From assembly GCA_013399305.1 (NCBI GenBank), contig VXAI01000198.1, forward strand, positions 1,171,943 through 1,235,942: a stretch of 64,000 bases of DNA, written 5' to 3'. Shown here piece by piece: positions 13,482 through 28,100 of the stretch. The notes under the pieces are model-generated. The model was not told the DNA's origin, did not search any database, and saw only the letters and a list, made by a program, of their open reading frames with translations. Within the stretch, counting starts at the first letter, position 1, and each line of letters opens with the position of its first letter. The stretch comes from Rostratula benghalensis (Eukaryota > Chordata > Aves > Charadriiformes > Rostratulidae). The position numbers and the translations under genes are program-made.

Positions 13482-14917
13482 CAGCATACTCTTAAATGTG
13501 TGTGCTAATTATAGTAAATATGATGGTGCAAACAGACTGACATTGTTAAAGTTAATGACCTAAGTCATTACCATTTTAACATACCTTTTGAACTTCACTC
13601 AGTTGGATTAATTGCAATACTGGAAAATGCTGAGTGCATTGGTTCCAGAGGTCTTGCAGCAGAGTTTTAACTGGGACTGAAATGATGAAACAGCACCTGC
13701 CGAGAGCCCTGGAATTTGCTGGGGGATTATCTGATTTTTTTCTTTATCTTCTGGAGTTTGCAACTACTCTGTATAATTAAGAGACAGTTCTAAAAATGAT
13801 GAGAAGTAAGATACTGCGTATTTTTTGCCATAAATATAGAGGGGGCGTTGTTTCTGGAATTTTTTTCTTTTTGCTAAAGAAGCATACATTCTTCTCCCCT
13901 TGATGGTGGGGTTTTTAATTTGTATTTGCAAAGGGATGGGACTCAGGAGCAGGCGGTTCCTGTGTACCCTTTGGCAAATCATTTTGATATTGTCCTTTTT
14001 GAGATCACTGTCTGTCAAGACAGATGTAGTAACCACCTGTCTAGAATATTTAAATGACCCTTCATAGGATCTACTCTGAGAGCTCTAAATGCCTTGTATC
14101 ATTGAAAGTATTTATCTTGGAAGCTCAGCTGTGATGCTCATGTTTTGCAGAGCTAATGAAAGCCGTGTAACTTGCTTAGGAGTTCATAAAACAACCATAA
14201 GGCAAGAAGGAGCAAGGACATGAAAATAGATTATCCAGGTCTCGAATTAGCACTTTAACTATTGGATCATTCATCTGGTGGCCCTACTTTCTCGCTTAGC
14301 AAAGTTCAATTAACTAATATTTGTGATGTGCTTATGATAGGGTGTAATAGAAGTTCAGGGGTAGGCAGTGTACTTAATATGCCAGCAGACAGTGAGCTGT
14401 GTGCAGCCCTGTGCTAATAAACTGTGCCCAGAATTCACAAGAAGCCCCCACAGTAATTTAATTAATGTTCCGTGGATAGTGCACCGAGGAGACAAGGGTA
14501 CTTTATGTCCTTCTTAATCCAAAGTGGAACATGGGCTGGGGGGATATAAGATGACAAAAGGCAACTATAAATACAGTATGGAGAGATTTTGATTTGTCTG
14601 CCATAGTGTAGGTTGGAATTAGAGCAGAAGCATAATTACTTGCCCAACGTTCTTAATTTGATTTATGAATTTTCTACTTGCTGACAAGGAAGCACCTGTG
14701 GCCCGGGTGCAGAGCACCTGGAAGCTCATTCCCCTAGTTCTTCATCCTGTCTTGAACTGGGTGGTTGACACTCAGCTCTTTTTAAAGGTGAAAGCGGGTG
14801 GAAAATTCTCGCCTTGCCGTCTGTAGTTCCTGCAGGTGAGCACTCTGGCACACAAAGCTTCCCAAATGGCTGTCAAGCCATCTGGCACATCTAGAGCAGG
14901 TAAGGCAAGTGCAAGGA

Positions 14918-14933
14918 CAGGACTGCAGTCCTG
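14918..14933. repeat. 16-bp perfect palindrome with adjacent direct repeat
   Basis: CAGGACTGCAGTCCTG is its own reverse complement, and CAGGACTGC recurs at 14935-14943. It is probably local duplication; no function is assigned. Confidence 0.6.
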
Positions 14934-17372
14934 ACAGGACTGCGTTTAAGAATTACTTGAAGTCAATAGAAGACATTTAAGCTGGTAATGATGTCCCTGT
15001 CTTTCTCTAACCCCACTTAACAAGGAAGGTTCACAAGTAATTGATCATTTGCATTTAGGGTCTTGATAGCATTTTTATGTAAATTAGCAATTGCCCCTAC
15101 AATGATGAAATACGATGTCTAGGAACAGAGCAGTATCAGATTAATTTGTAGTTTATGTATCCTCCGTGGAAGTGGCTCACAAATTATAAATATAACAGTA
15201 AATGCCCTTAGTGAAGCTTCTAGTTGTGTTTACCGACACAAAATAAAAAAGGGATCAGTTGATGGTCATAAATATGTCCCAATAAACCAGAAATATACCC
15301 AAAAGAAGACATTTAAATAAATATGTTGCTGAGGTTTGTCCTTGAGGTATGTGCATATTCTTAGGATGCTAGCAGTGGTTTTCTTGGCAAATGAAAATAT
15401 CCTGGAGAAATAGAGCCAAGATGTTATCAAGATGTTATTAATGTGAAGAAAAGAGGCAGACCTTTACTGTCATAGTGCTTTTGATCAGCTAAATGTTTTG
15501 TTATTTATGTAGCATCACCTGTACGCATAGTGCAATTTGGAAGATGCTTACAGACCTGAGAGCCTCCTGAGGGACTTTCTTTTCCCCTTCTTTTTTTTTT
15601 CTTCACATTTTCTCTCTGCAGTAAATTTACCTCGGGGAAATAATTTCACCCGTGCTCCCGTGGTCAAGTTGCAGCTACTTAAAATGCTGAAATACGTGAG
15701 GCACTTGAGAAGACCAGAAACAGTTAATCCTGTTTCCGTTCTTAAGATGCTCAGATCTTCAAGAGGATCTCCCTGTGCTGCTCCAGTTGCTGCTCTGGTG
15801 CCTCTGGGGGGCTCCAAGGCAGGTGGTTGGGGGGCAGGTTCTCGGGGGTGGGTACAGGGCTCTCGGGCTGACACAGCGGACGGTGCTGGTGGCTCAGCCA
15901 CATCTCCTGGGTGCCCAAGCACCTCACTGTTTGCTGCTCACTTCTCCAAACCAAATTTTGACAAGAGGCCTCCAAAGCACTCAACCTGCCTGATTTAATG
16001 TAAAGTCCATTAAAGACCTCTGTTTGGTTCTGAGTGTGAAAATTAGCATATTTAAACTCTGTTGATTGCCTTTAATTTCTACAGTGATGTATCACTTTAA
16101 GCCAGCAGAGTATCTCTTTTCCTTGAGGACTCTGTTTCAGTAGCCTGTAATATTAACAATTAATGCTCAGATTTCTAGGATAGGTTTACTCTAATTTTAA
16201 TAAAAGGCCTCGAAGGAAGGGTCAGTGAACTGTAAGAAATCAATCTTTCATAAGCAGTCCTTGGTTCTCATTGAAATATTTATGAATGATAAAGCTATCT
16301 TGACAAGGCAAAGTTCAGCACAGAGGCCACTTGTGACAACATGACAAGGTTTCATAACAGACAATGAGTATAATTAAAGCAAGAACGCAGATTGAAAGCA
16401 GAAGGAGCTGTGTCCATTCCACTACCCAAGTCTTGAAGGAGCAGTAATCTGATGTGACTGCGCATTGCGAGAGGCGCTTCTCCACTTAGGTCTCATAAAG
16501 GCTTCCCATGGAACGTGACTATGGGCAAGCGAGTAACAACGATTCATTTAAATTTTTCTCTTGAGTTTCTTAGCTTGATGGATGAGCAGAAAAGTTCTGA
16601 AGTAATGAAGGCTTTGAACCTAAATTAAGCTTTACCTGAAAGGAGGGATGTATAGGTGTTCTTTCATGTGTATATAACATGAGGGAAATAACTGTCTTGG
16701 CTTGTTGAAATTCTGTGATGTATGAAAATGTTCCCTGTTTTAGAAGAAAGTTGCTCAAGTCACTTACATGTTCTGTAGCTGAACTGGGATTAGAATTAAT
16801 GTATTTTGAGTCCCAGTTCCTGTGAATTTTCTTCAAGTGGCTCTTAGGGATTTGTCCAGCTGTGTAAATGTGCATAATGGGATAGGCCAACAATTCTTCC
16901 CAGTCCAGCCCACAGTCACTTAGGCTGTGAAGCGTGACATAAATGTATTTTGTCCTGTAAAAAGAAAGAAAAATAAGGTTAATAGCTTTAAAATCTCCCT
17001 TCAATTTAAAAATGTTATTTCATCTACTGAGTTCCACAGACTAAATACAAACCGTGTAAGGTTTTCAGCTGAAACATTAGGAAATGTTTGCAAGGCAAGT
17101 AACTACGTAAAAGTCAATTACACTTAACCACTTACTGGGAAAACCAATGTGATTCTGTAGGGTGATTACTGCACTTTGAGCTTCCTGAAAATCTCTTTTC
17201 TTGCTTGACATTTTACACAGGGTTCTCTTCCTTTTCCTGTGAAATTGTGTTCAATTTAATTGGAGGTGTTAGACTGTTAAGAGTCACCATCTCTCAGCTC
17301 TAGAATGTTCCCTGCCTGCACTTGCAGCAGGCATTAGTACGTCTGGGTGACATTGGTTTGAGGCAGACTTAT

Positions 17373-17385
17373 TGTGTGTGTGTGT
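17373..17385. repeat. Short (TG)n
   Basis: Alternating T and G, 13 bases. Confidence 0.6.
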
Positions 17386-20288
17386 CTAGAGTTGCCCCAG
17401 TTGTGATCTTAAGAGTCATTACCATCAGATAGATGGCCACGGTGTTTGCATTGCCTACCGCAACCGGTTTTGGTGCATTAACTTTCACTTGTGATGGGAT
17501 TTTACATCTGATTTCATGCTTAATTCATGGGTAAAATCCTGGGAAATTGCTCACTGTTTTAAAAAAATGCAATGTCATGTGTTCATCAGCTCATCCGGGA
17601 GATGGTATGTCTTGAAGCAGAGCTTCGTTTTTTCCTCTTTATTAGGCAATCGGGTGAAACAGCGCTATGAATATACTTTTCTGTTTAGTGTAGTGTTTAG
17701 ATAATACTATTTCTCTTATGAGGGAGGACATTGAGAGTGTACCTCAGATATTTAAGGTGTTTGTTGGGGAAGACAGATAACTGACAAGATTGGCTAATCT
17801 ATAAAGGCACATTCTGTGTTATATTGTTAGGCTCACATTTCTTCCACAAGGCCAGGCACTGCTTTATTTTTTAATTTCTTCAAGGTGTTGCTACAGCATT
17901 TCGCTTTGTTTTACGAGTTCAGTCCTGTTCTTTAACCATAAGGAAGCTGCTCTCTGCTTTCTCTGCTCCCTCTCCTCTCCACATCTTCACCTCCTCAGAC
18001 ATCCCCTGCAGCTCTGCTGCTCTTCCTGTTTTCTCCACTCAGTCCAAACCCAACAAATTGATTGTTCCTCGCTTACAGGCATGGTGGGAAGTATGGCTTT
18101 GATCCCGGTGTAAACTATAGTATTATTGATCGGAGCAACTGTCTTGGTAACGAAAAACTTCACTTAAGTGAGCTTGCTTATTGTGTAGTGGTTTTATTCC
18201 AGTATTTCCAAGTTTCATCTCTTCATCATGAGTTAATAAGATACATGTTATTTTGACTTTTTTATTTTACTGCTGAGTTTATATAAAACCAGCATTTCCA
18301 GAGCAGCTTTTACACCTGAAAAGGTGTTGGGTCTACAGAATGCAACCCCACATTTTAACTTTGGCTTTGTGCTTGCTAAATGAGAGGTGAAGGCCTAATG
18401 ATGACTGTTTGTTAGTAGGGAGAAGAGCGTATCTTCAATTGCAAGATCTTGCTGTTTATTACTTACTTGAATGACATTATCCACAAAGGCTGTTGAAATC
18501 AATGCAGAAAGAAGGGAAGGAGAAAGCTCGCTAAATTACATTATAAAACACAATCTGCATCACAACAGGAACACATTAATTTAGAGTAAAATTAACAGCC
18601 TTCTGCTAACAGAATAATAAGTAAGTGTAAAGGTTTTTCATATTAAAAAAAAATAATAAAGGAGAAGCCCTAATTGTGTTCATTAATTCACAACCTCATC
18701 ACTGGTGTAAGAAAAACTAAATGTGAATAAAGACATAATCTGTCTTTTATCCTTGGAAACTAACATGAATGCTGGTTATCCCTTGCCATTATTTCAGCAG
18801 ATCCCATCTTAATTACAGTCAAAACCAGAGAGAATACAAGAGTCTTTTCAGGTGAGACCGCACTGTCACTTCCCCAAGCTTCTTAACATCCATTCCTTCT
18901 GGCGCTTGCTCCGTTCTGTGACCTGACTTCCCAGGGTTATGATGTACCAACAAGGTTTTTCCAAATCCAAGTATTATATTAGGATAACTTACATTATTTC
19001 TTGTGTCATCTTTTTTTTTAATGACAGTACATAGTTGCAGTGCAGAGTTTACCTATAAAGGAGTTATCTTACTGTTTCAAGGGACAATCGTTTTCATTTT
19101 CTGATACGTTCTAGTCAGTGTCTCCAAATCTGTCTAGTATTCTGTTCCTACTGTAATACTTAACATAATTATTTGAAGAACAACCAAATCCTGGCAAAAC
19201 CTAATATTTTCTTTGTCTTTTGATGACAGCAAAATGGTAACACAGCATAAACGAAAGCTCACAGTCCCCTGTCTAGCCAGTGGCAGGACAGCATGATGAA
19301 AAGGGCCACTTGAGCCAACTAATGCAGTGAGACAGTTCCTCTTAACACTAAGCAAGGAAGAACCACGGCAGAACATTCCTGACACACCATCTCACGACTC
19401 AGAAATGAATCAGTCGGGTTGTTCTGCCTTTCATTCTGCCCAGCTGAAGGAACTCTCTTCCCTACTTACCCAGATAGACCCTGTCATAATCCCCATACCA
19501 CTGGGCTGCATGCCAGTATGTTTCTAAAGTGTATTGCTCCTGACTTGTGTGTTCATCTTCCTTGTAACATGATTGATTTCAGTCATTGGGCAAGAAATGC
19601 CCTTCCAAATTGTCACTGCTTAAGGGCACTGCTCGGGTAAAATACAGACAAATCATCCCCCGAAATAAAAAGGTCAACTAGTATTGAATTAGTTCATTTA
19701 CAGAACTCGGTGGAATTAGCAGTGTACTCTTAAATTGCTTCTTGATTGAGGACTTTTGCCTCATTAATCCCAAACAACCTATGAACACCGTTAAAGTCTA
19801 ATAGAGTAATGAGCGAGAAGGCACCAGGCTACTTCATAATCCTGAAATACACAAATGGTGTCTGTGGAGCCGCAAGGCCTTGGCTGGCTTAATGAGAGCG
19901 TGTCCTCTGCTTCTGCCATGAGGAAGACTCGGGAGCTCGAGCTGATGTTACCTCCAAATACCCACAGCCCAGAGTTTAAGCAGTGTTAAGTTGTAAGCGG
20001 TGATTGTAGTGGAACTGGGATGTGTTCCTGCAGACATGGCCGTGCACAACCTTACAGCCAGTCTGACCGATGCAAGACAAGGTAGATGTGCCCACAGATC
20101 TCTTCTGGAGGAAAACTAAGAGGATGCTTTCTCCCTGTGACTCCATCCTCCTCTCACTGATGCAGTAGGTCTTCATCTAGTTTTCTCCTGGCTTCTTGCA
20201 TTTGCTCCAGTGGATGGATCTTTAGCTACATCATGGTCTTCTGATGTTCACTATGAGTTATTTTAGTCTTCTCTTTGTTTCTCATTTG

Positions 20289-20329
20289 CCTTTCTTTCTG
20301 TCTTTCTGTCTTTCTTTCTGTCTTTCTTT
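20289..20329. repeat. Tetranucleotide microsatellite (TTTC/TGTC)n
   Basis: An imperfect pyrimidine-rich array of CTTT and CTGT units over about 40 bp in intergenic DNA. Confidence 0.8.
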
Positions 20330-23300
20330 AAGCAAGAAAAAAGGAAACCAGTTTTGCCCTCATTCATCAGCAAGGACGGATTTCTGATACCTGTGTGCTG
20401 TATCATTTGGGCTGGACAAAGGACTTGGGCAAACCTACAGATTTTGCAAGTGTTGGCCAGTTGAGAATTGCTGCTGGCTTAATGTTGCAGTATTATTTGA
20501 TTTCTGTGTTGTTTACTATTATATTCCTCCTCTCCCTTCCCCTCCATTTTCTTACCTTCCCCCTCTCGTTCAGAGAAGAGGGTCTGCCCTGGGTGTCTGG
20601 GTATCACTGGTTCAGCTGAACATTGCACCTCGCTCTGCACATAGAAACAGCAAATTAACTGTGTGATGTTATTAATCTATTCTTTGTCTTTCCTCACCCG
20701 TCTTCCTAGATGCTGTTTGTGCCTCTGACCTAGAGCTGCATGTGTAAATTAGACTCTAAACTTTTCAGCTCTGGGAGCAGGGTATTTTTTTTTTAAGCTG
20801 CTCTGTAAAATACCTCAGAAAATTTCTGGTGCCGTTATGAATAATAATGAGGATAATAAGGCATTTCCCTTGTTAGCGATGAAGAAAAAAATCCTGCAAG
20901 TATGGGGAAGGATGGAGGGAGTCATTAACTTCCTCTTGCAACGTACCCACAGTCAGCAGGAGCATTCACTCACCCTGTCAAGTAGCCATGGAAGGGCCCT
21001 GTCTTAGTCCATTTGGTTCCCACCTCCCACGTTCCTGTGGCATCAGCACAGCTGAGTGGATGCTTCTCTGTGTGGCTGCACAGGTAACACCACCCCCTTC
21101 TTTTTATTAATGTCAAAAGACATTTTCAGCCCTGCAGGGGACAGACAGCATTACCGTCTGGTCTCGTGTTGAGTTATTAATTTAACCAAAAATTTCAATT
21201 TCAGGTAGCCCGAGGTTAGTCTTCTGCGTTGGCAGCCCCTCATCATTCCAGTAGTGTCCCTAGTAATAACCTTTGCCTGCCTCATTACCTTTTTGCATGC
21301 ATAATAGCACAGTGTTCTGGGGGATTAAAATAAGCATGGATAAAAATGGTGCATGGTTGTCTGGATATTTCATAATGGTTTCTTCACCTGTTCAGAAAAA
21401 ATGGCAGTCTGTTCAGTGTGTAGCTTATTCCAGGAGTATTGCAGGGGAAATGCACATTTTAAAGATCAGCATCCATTTTTTTGTACACCTCTGTAATCTC
21501 TGTAAACTGTATTGTGGCGTTTTAATGAGCCTGCTGTTTGCAAAGATCTTTCTCCAAGTGTATTAGATGGCCAAGAGTATTAAAAAGGAAAAGTAATTAG
21601 TGAAGGACAAAATGCGAGGAAGAAATCACAGCACCTTTTCCCAAGTCAGTTTTTAATTGCATTTGTATGCAGCAAAACTGTTAAGTTCTTTTTCCCCATA
21701 AATGTTAAGTACAGAGGTTTCACCACTCTGTTATAGCTCCATAAATTAGTTTGATCATAACACGTCCTTTAAAGAACAACTGTTGCTTCCTTGAAAAGTT
21801 TGTAAATCAAGCCTGAGCTTATTGTTCTTTTTCTTCTCTCGAATGTTAATATTACTGGTGTTTTCATAAAAGCAGGATCTCTGTTGCTTGTTCCCTACCT
21901 AGTCCCTGTTCCCTGAATCTGACACTTTTGTAAATGGCTGTAATAAGCAGAAGACCTTAATAATGAGTAGTAGATAATGGCTAGACACGGGCAAGCTTCT
22001 TAGAGGCAAACCTGACTGTTTCCAGGTAATGAGAGGGAAAATATATCTGTGTGTATATGGAACTGTAGATAAAGAAATTGAGGGTCCTCCTTTCAGAAGT
22101 GTTGATCACCCACAAATGGTATGACATCTCTCAAAAGACCTCAGCCTCTAATGAGAACTTTTAAAACGTCACCTTTTTTCAAAAGAGGTGCGTGTCAGTA
22201 TCTCTCCTTACTCAGAAGAGTGATGATAATTGCTCATGTATTTTTCTGTTACATGTTTTGTGTTGGGGAAGACTTGGATGCTGTGCTTTTGGGAGGGATG
22301 TATTTAGTACCTCATGGGGTGTTGGGGAAAGCTGGATTTCCATACAGGGGAGAGAAGGGAGTTTGGTTCTGAGGGATGTTTGTGTCTTTCTAGTTGTGAG
22401 TTGCTTCAGGAGCTGCACATGGGTTTGATGGTGCGATAGGACAGAATGAAAGGAGTTTCAGCCATCTAGTTGTGACTGCTTTAATGAGAAGAGTGTTTGT
22501 GTGGGGACGGGAATGCTGGGGAAAAAGTGTAAAATGTTTTTTTGGCTTTTCCTTGTTTTAAGGGAGTGGTGAATGCTCTGGGTACATCAACAGTAAATAG
22601 ACAATACTGATCATTTGGAGTTGCTTTGGGGGAAAAGGTAAAACTGCAGAGGAGTTGGTCAAGAACAATAATGCCAAACTGGTCAAGGAAATAAAGATAC
22701 CAGGAGGAGGGACGTCATGGTATGATGATGAGAAGCCCTGGTGGGCTTCTCTTGCGAGGATATACATCTGCATTAAAGCAAATGCATATTCTTTTTTATA
22801 GAAATACTTGGTTTCACTACATCCATTACATTCAAAACTAGACTAGTTGCAAAGACTTGGTTTTCTTACTACTTCAGAGTAGTTTGGTGGCACAGGGAGT
22901 AATGGCTTTAATGCTACCAAAGATACTTAGTGTTGCTGATGTGATGGTGGAGATGCTCCCAGCCCTGCTGCCTTCACTAGTTTGCTGGAAAGTGATGAAT
23001 AATCAAATGGGTCATTTCTGCTCAATTGCAGTAATTTATTGTCCCACTGAATCCAGATTTTCTGAATGTTAATGAAAAAAATACCTATCACACCAGCTCA
23101 TGCCGTTCTATTTTATGACCTTATTAAATCTTACACTTTCTTATCATGCGGTGACAATTACTGGAGTGTAGGACAGAACTCCTTCTCTGCATCAGCCGTG
23201 GCATGTACACTTTCTCTTGTCACCAGTACAGGCGAATGATTTAGCCCAAATGAGCAGTCCAGAGAGATATTTCTGCTCTCCTGACAGGATTGTATAACAA

Positions 23301-25145
23301 GAGAAAGGCCATTAACAAATACAAAGGAATAAGCAGAAGGGAGAAGGCAGGTGAAGAATGGGGAAGTAAATCTTTAGGTCTGTCACTTCATAATAAAATA
23401 ACCTTCGTGTTAAGATTTAATGAGCTGGTTATCCCACTAAAAAGGGAGGAAAATGCTGTCATCCTGTGTATCCCAGGGATTTTTGGCACAAGACATATCT
23501 GCTTACCTGGGCGAGACTGGGAGGGTGGGGTGTGTGTGTACACATACGTACCCAGTGCTCTCTCCTTGTTAGTGTCATGTTTCTGCCTCCAGAACCAACC
23601 CAGCCCAGAAGTGTGTGTCTGCAGGCAGAGCAGAACCTGTGCTCTCTCTGCAGCGGTACAGTGAGACTGAAAGACTTCAGTAAAGGACAATCTTTTATTT
23701 TTATATACTCTCAGAAAGCCAGCGTTACTTGTTTCCATCATGAGAATTTCTCAGCTCTTGCATTCACTTCAGTAGTTACTCTTCAGCTCCCCTTCTCATT
23801 AATGCTGTAGAAAAATTACCCTTGTAGCAGGCATGATTACAAAGTAAGAGCCCTCATTCACAGCAAAGTACGCATTACTACAAGGTGATTCAAAACAAAA
23901 CACTTTTAATATTTCTGATATAAAGAACTGAACTTCTTAAAGTGCCTACTTAAAAGCTTATTTTGAACCCTGGATTCATCAGAAGGCATTTTTCAGAGCT
24001 AATGATTTATTCATATGTAAAATAGCCATGCTAATAATGTGTTTTGCCTATTATAGTGCATAACTCACTGCCACACTATAGAGGCAGTGTTCCTGGCATA
24101 GCAGCGTTAGTAAATAGTAACTTAATAATCGCGTTAGAGGTACAGATCCAACCCCTGAGGTATTAGCCACTCTGAGAAAGATTGTGCTCTGAAGAGTTAA
24201 AGTACTAAGAGAGAATACATTGGGTTTGTGGGAGGCAAAGGAGGTGGAAGTATTGCTGTACCCAGTTTGGAGAGAGAAGTCTGAGGACCCCAAAGTCAGC
24301 TACCTGATGTCACCCACACATTGTAGCAGCAAACTGCACCCTGCTGTGCTGAGTCCCGGCTGGGACTGTTAGTGTTGGTTTTCCTCTTATTCTCTCTTTT
24401 CTAGCAGATTTTACTACCTTAAGCAGGGTCATTCTACTTTTCTAGGCTAGGGATAATGCCATTCCACCAGGGAATTAAACATTGCAGAGTTTGGGGCTTT
24501 GCAGCCACCGGTGAAGCACTGTGTTGAGTACAGACTCCGCTCAGCAGTTGAGCAGAGGAGGCAGCAGTTCAAAGCGCTGGAGATGTGCTCAGCCCGCGGG
24601 TCCCTCCTCTTTGATCTGCCGGGTATTACATGGGGAGCCTTGAAGCGGGGTGGGGAGGCTGTGGAGGGGGAGTGCCGTTTTCTTTAGATTATCAATCACA
24701 TGTTTTGAAATCAAGGATAGGAGTAGAAGGACTCATTGCAGCAGAGTTCATGCCGCAGCATGCAGTGCTTTCCCCTTTGAGAGGACGGAGTGTCTTGATC
24801 AAACACCAACGGATGTGCTGAAGAGTTTCAGCAGGGCTCTGGGTGTCAGAGCAGGACTTGCCAACCTGACGGTGGAGGGGCTGCCTCTTTTACAAAGCTT
24901 GTCTGATTTTCTAACACTTGTGAGAGATTCTCCCACACTGAAAAAACAAAGTTACTTTAGGGCAGATAGTTTCAATGCCACATTAAGTGTGAAGCTGATT
25001 GTAAAATTCCAGCAGATCTTTTCTTTCAAGGTGACACGCAGTGACAGGACTTCACAGCCCACTGACACCTCTCCTAGGTTTCAAGGTGGGGAGTGATTCC
25101 AAGTGCATTATGGAAGCTATACCTAAATTAGGTCTACAGTAATAC

Positions 25146-25167
25146 TTTTTTTTTTTTTTTCTTTTTT
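25146..25167. repeat. Poly-T tract
   Basis: Fifteen consecutive T residues, one C, then six T. It could be a decayed poly(A) tail of a minus-strand retrocopy, but no body is recognised beside it. Confidence 0.6.
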
Positions 25168-28100
25168 CCTGTTGAGTGAAGGAAGAGCATTACAGATGCT
25201 TCAGCCAAAGGAGACCAGGATGTCAAATTGCTGGGTAACTGCAAACATTGGGCATTGCTGCAAATTGTAGCAACTCATCGGTGATTGGGCTCGTTTAGGG
25301 CTGAGTGGTTGGGTTGTGTTTTCACTAAAAGCTTTCTGTAGGGCTTTAGGCACTGACCACTACATGTGGTTTGAATCTGCTGTTATTTAGTAAATAAAGC
25401 TGTCAGAGAAAAAAAGAGCAAACAAACTAAGGGAAACTAGCCTTGAAGTTGTGGTAAATATTGGAATCCCAACTACATAAAATCAAACCAATATCTTGCA
25501 AGAGCAAGAGAAAAAAAATGCAAAAAAGCACAAGCCTCCTTCGCAGAGGACAGATTGGGATTTATTCAGTTTAGTTTAAATTAGTCTGTGGTGTTTGTAA
25601 CCAGGAGTAGTTCTCTCCAGTGTTGCCTCCTGTCACAACAGAAGGGATTGAGGATTTGAGTAAGCAACCAAATGGCCTTAAAACAAAACAAAAAATAAAC
25701 ATGCGGGGAGAGAAACCATTCCTCTCCTTATCTTTTCTCTATCTACCAACCAAAGCCCTCCCTCCTACCACGTACTCCTTATTAGCTCCATCACCAGCTG
25801 CTGGGAACATACTGTGACAAAATTTTCCGGCCTCTCCAGCAGGTCCCTGGGGACATTTGATGGCACTGAACAAGTCTCTGTGACCTGTTCAAGTGAGGAG
25901 CCACGACTGTAGCTGTGGAGGCAGCTCATTGCTTCACTACTCCTCACAGATTCTGTGGTTGTTCTTCCTCAATGCTGTGCCGATAGAACAGGACTGGGAA
26001 CGAGCCGAGGGTGCGTTGGATGTTGAGCTGAAGCACGTTAGCGCTTGTTGGATGAGCTGTCAGACATCCCATGACCATGTGGTTACTGTACTAGAAATTT
26101 GCTTCACAGAGAGCCTTTAACCTGTAGGAGGATGTTAGAAGTTACAGGAAATGATGTAAAGTTGCAATTAGATTAAACTTCATAATGCCACAATAACCTA
26201 GTTTCAGGCAGATTTTTGATGCTGAACAGCTGCTCTCTTGTAGCCATGTACCCATGTGGGGTCTCCTTTACGGGGTGTCAGTTGGTAATTATTGCTGGTA
26301 CGTTTAGGCTTGAAGTAGAAATAAAGGGGTATTTGTGAATGTGAGAGGACACGTAGTGAGGGAGCTTTTACTGCAGTGCCCTGCGGGTGCCATTTTGGTG
26401 AGGAAGAGACCTTTGCTGTGTGGTGAGATGGCTGTAATTCCAGAAGAGGAGGATAGTGGGGGACCATGGAGCTTTTTACACAGTGATAATCTGGGTCTCA
26501 AATGATCAAACTTTGTGAAGGAAGGAAAGCAACTTCATTTGTCCATCAAGGGAAAGGGAGCTGTATCTTATGGGAATGCGATAATCAGAGTAAAAAAGCA
26601 AATTCATTTTATTAAAGCAAAATGCCCTGGTGGTTTTGGGTACTGCCTTGTTTCTGATGTACCCAGGTGCTGCAGGGCATCAGCTGTGGGCAGGGGGCTC
26701 TGTGTGAGTGAGGGAACAGGGCACGGAAATAACGGGAATGCCCCCCGGTGTCTGTGTTCAGTGGAGACCATCATTTTGTTCCCAGATAATCCGACAGCCC
26801 CTCTGCTTGCACTATAATTTCTAAGTGGCTGTTCATTAAATCACAGTGCAGTGAACTTCTTGCAATAACATACGATATTTCTTTGCAAACATAATTAATC
26901 ATGAATAATTTTACAATGAATGTCAGAGACAGTTAACATGATAGTCCTATTTATTATAAAGGGTGGCCATTCCATTAGATGGTGTATGATATCTTGGATG
27001 ATAACAACTTAAATGCATGTAATAAACTGTATGAAGGATATCTTGATTTATAACAGCTTGTCCTGGCATCCCCTGCTATGTATGTATGAAGAATACATTT
27101 TCTAACATCTCACTTAAGGTGAGTGCCATTTTGCAGGCGAACATATTTGTAGTTGATGCTTAATGGTATGTGTTGCAGTGACACAGCGATAACGGGCGTG
27201 TAGATCATACCCTTCCAGAAAAGGGCTGTGGACTCTGTCTAGCAGAAAGCTGAAGGTTTTGTCTCACCTTCTAGGCTTTGTTTACACCAAGACACCATCT
27301 GGCTGGGATTGCTATGGAAAGGATGTAAAGGGACTATGTATCACTGTTCCTTAGACACTGGCAGTAGCTAAATTATTGAAAACAAACCCCAAACCCGCAG
27401 TGTAGCTCTGGTTTAATCCAAGGGATCCACCATTCCCCGTGTCTTCTCCCCACAGTGGTGGGGGGTGGGTGTCTGTGTGTGTGTGAAGGTACGTGCAGGT
27501 GATTCTGGATTCACTTGCCCCTTCCCTGTTGGGCTGCAGTGGTTTGGTGATAGCTCCTCCGTAATCAGAGGCTCTGATTGCAGGACTGAGGGCTCTATTT
27601 GCTGATATTTCTATTCTTTTAAGTGGGATCTGTAGTTGTGAGCTCATCTGTATGGGGAGGATTAATCAAGGCAATGAGTTCTTATCTGGTGCAGCTCAGT
27701 AAAAGGGTACAAATCAAGCTTACATTTACATGGTCAATGGGACACAACTAGGAGCTTTGTTTCCAGGGATAGAGGATTCCAGGTACAAGCACTTGCTGAA
27801 TGCAGCACTGGAGCTGTCTGCATTTCAGTGTCAGTGAGCGTACCTACGCCGAGAGGTTCCGCATCTTCCAGCTTGCAAAGAGCAGAGTAACGTGTGTTGG
27901 GTGTACAGTGCAGAGATGTCCTAGTTCTGGAGCAGGGCTTGTACGTATGTACAAATAAGGCATTTTAGTGAAATACCTTAAATTGCAGTTTAGGCAGAAT
28001 GGAATTGGCATTCATTGTGTTGTAGTTCAGACTGGTATGAAAGCAGGATATTCTTGAATTGTTTCAATGGTGTCAGGAAAGATTAAACTTCAGTTCTGTT

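Noticed and set aside
15537..15998. Plus-strand open frame of 153 codons
   Set aside because: Low-complexity Phe and Gly/Ser-rich translation, overlapping open frames on both strands in a GC-rich patch, no recognised domain, no splice context.
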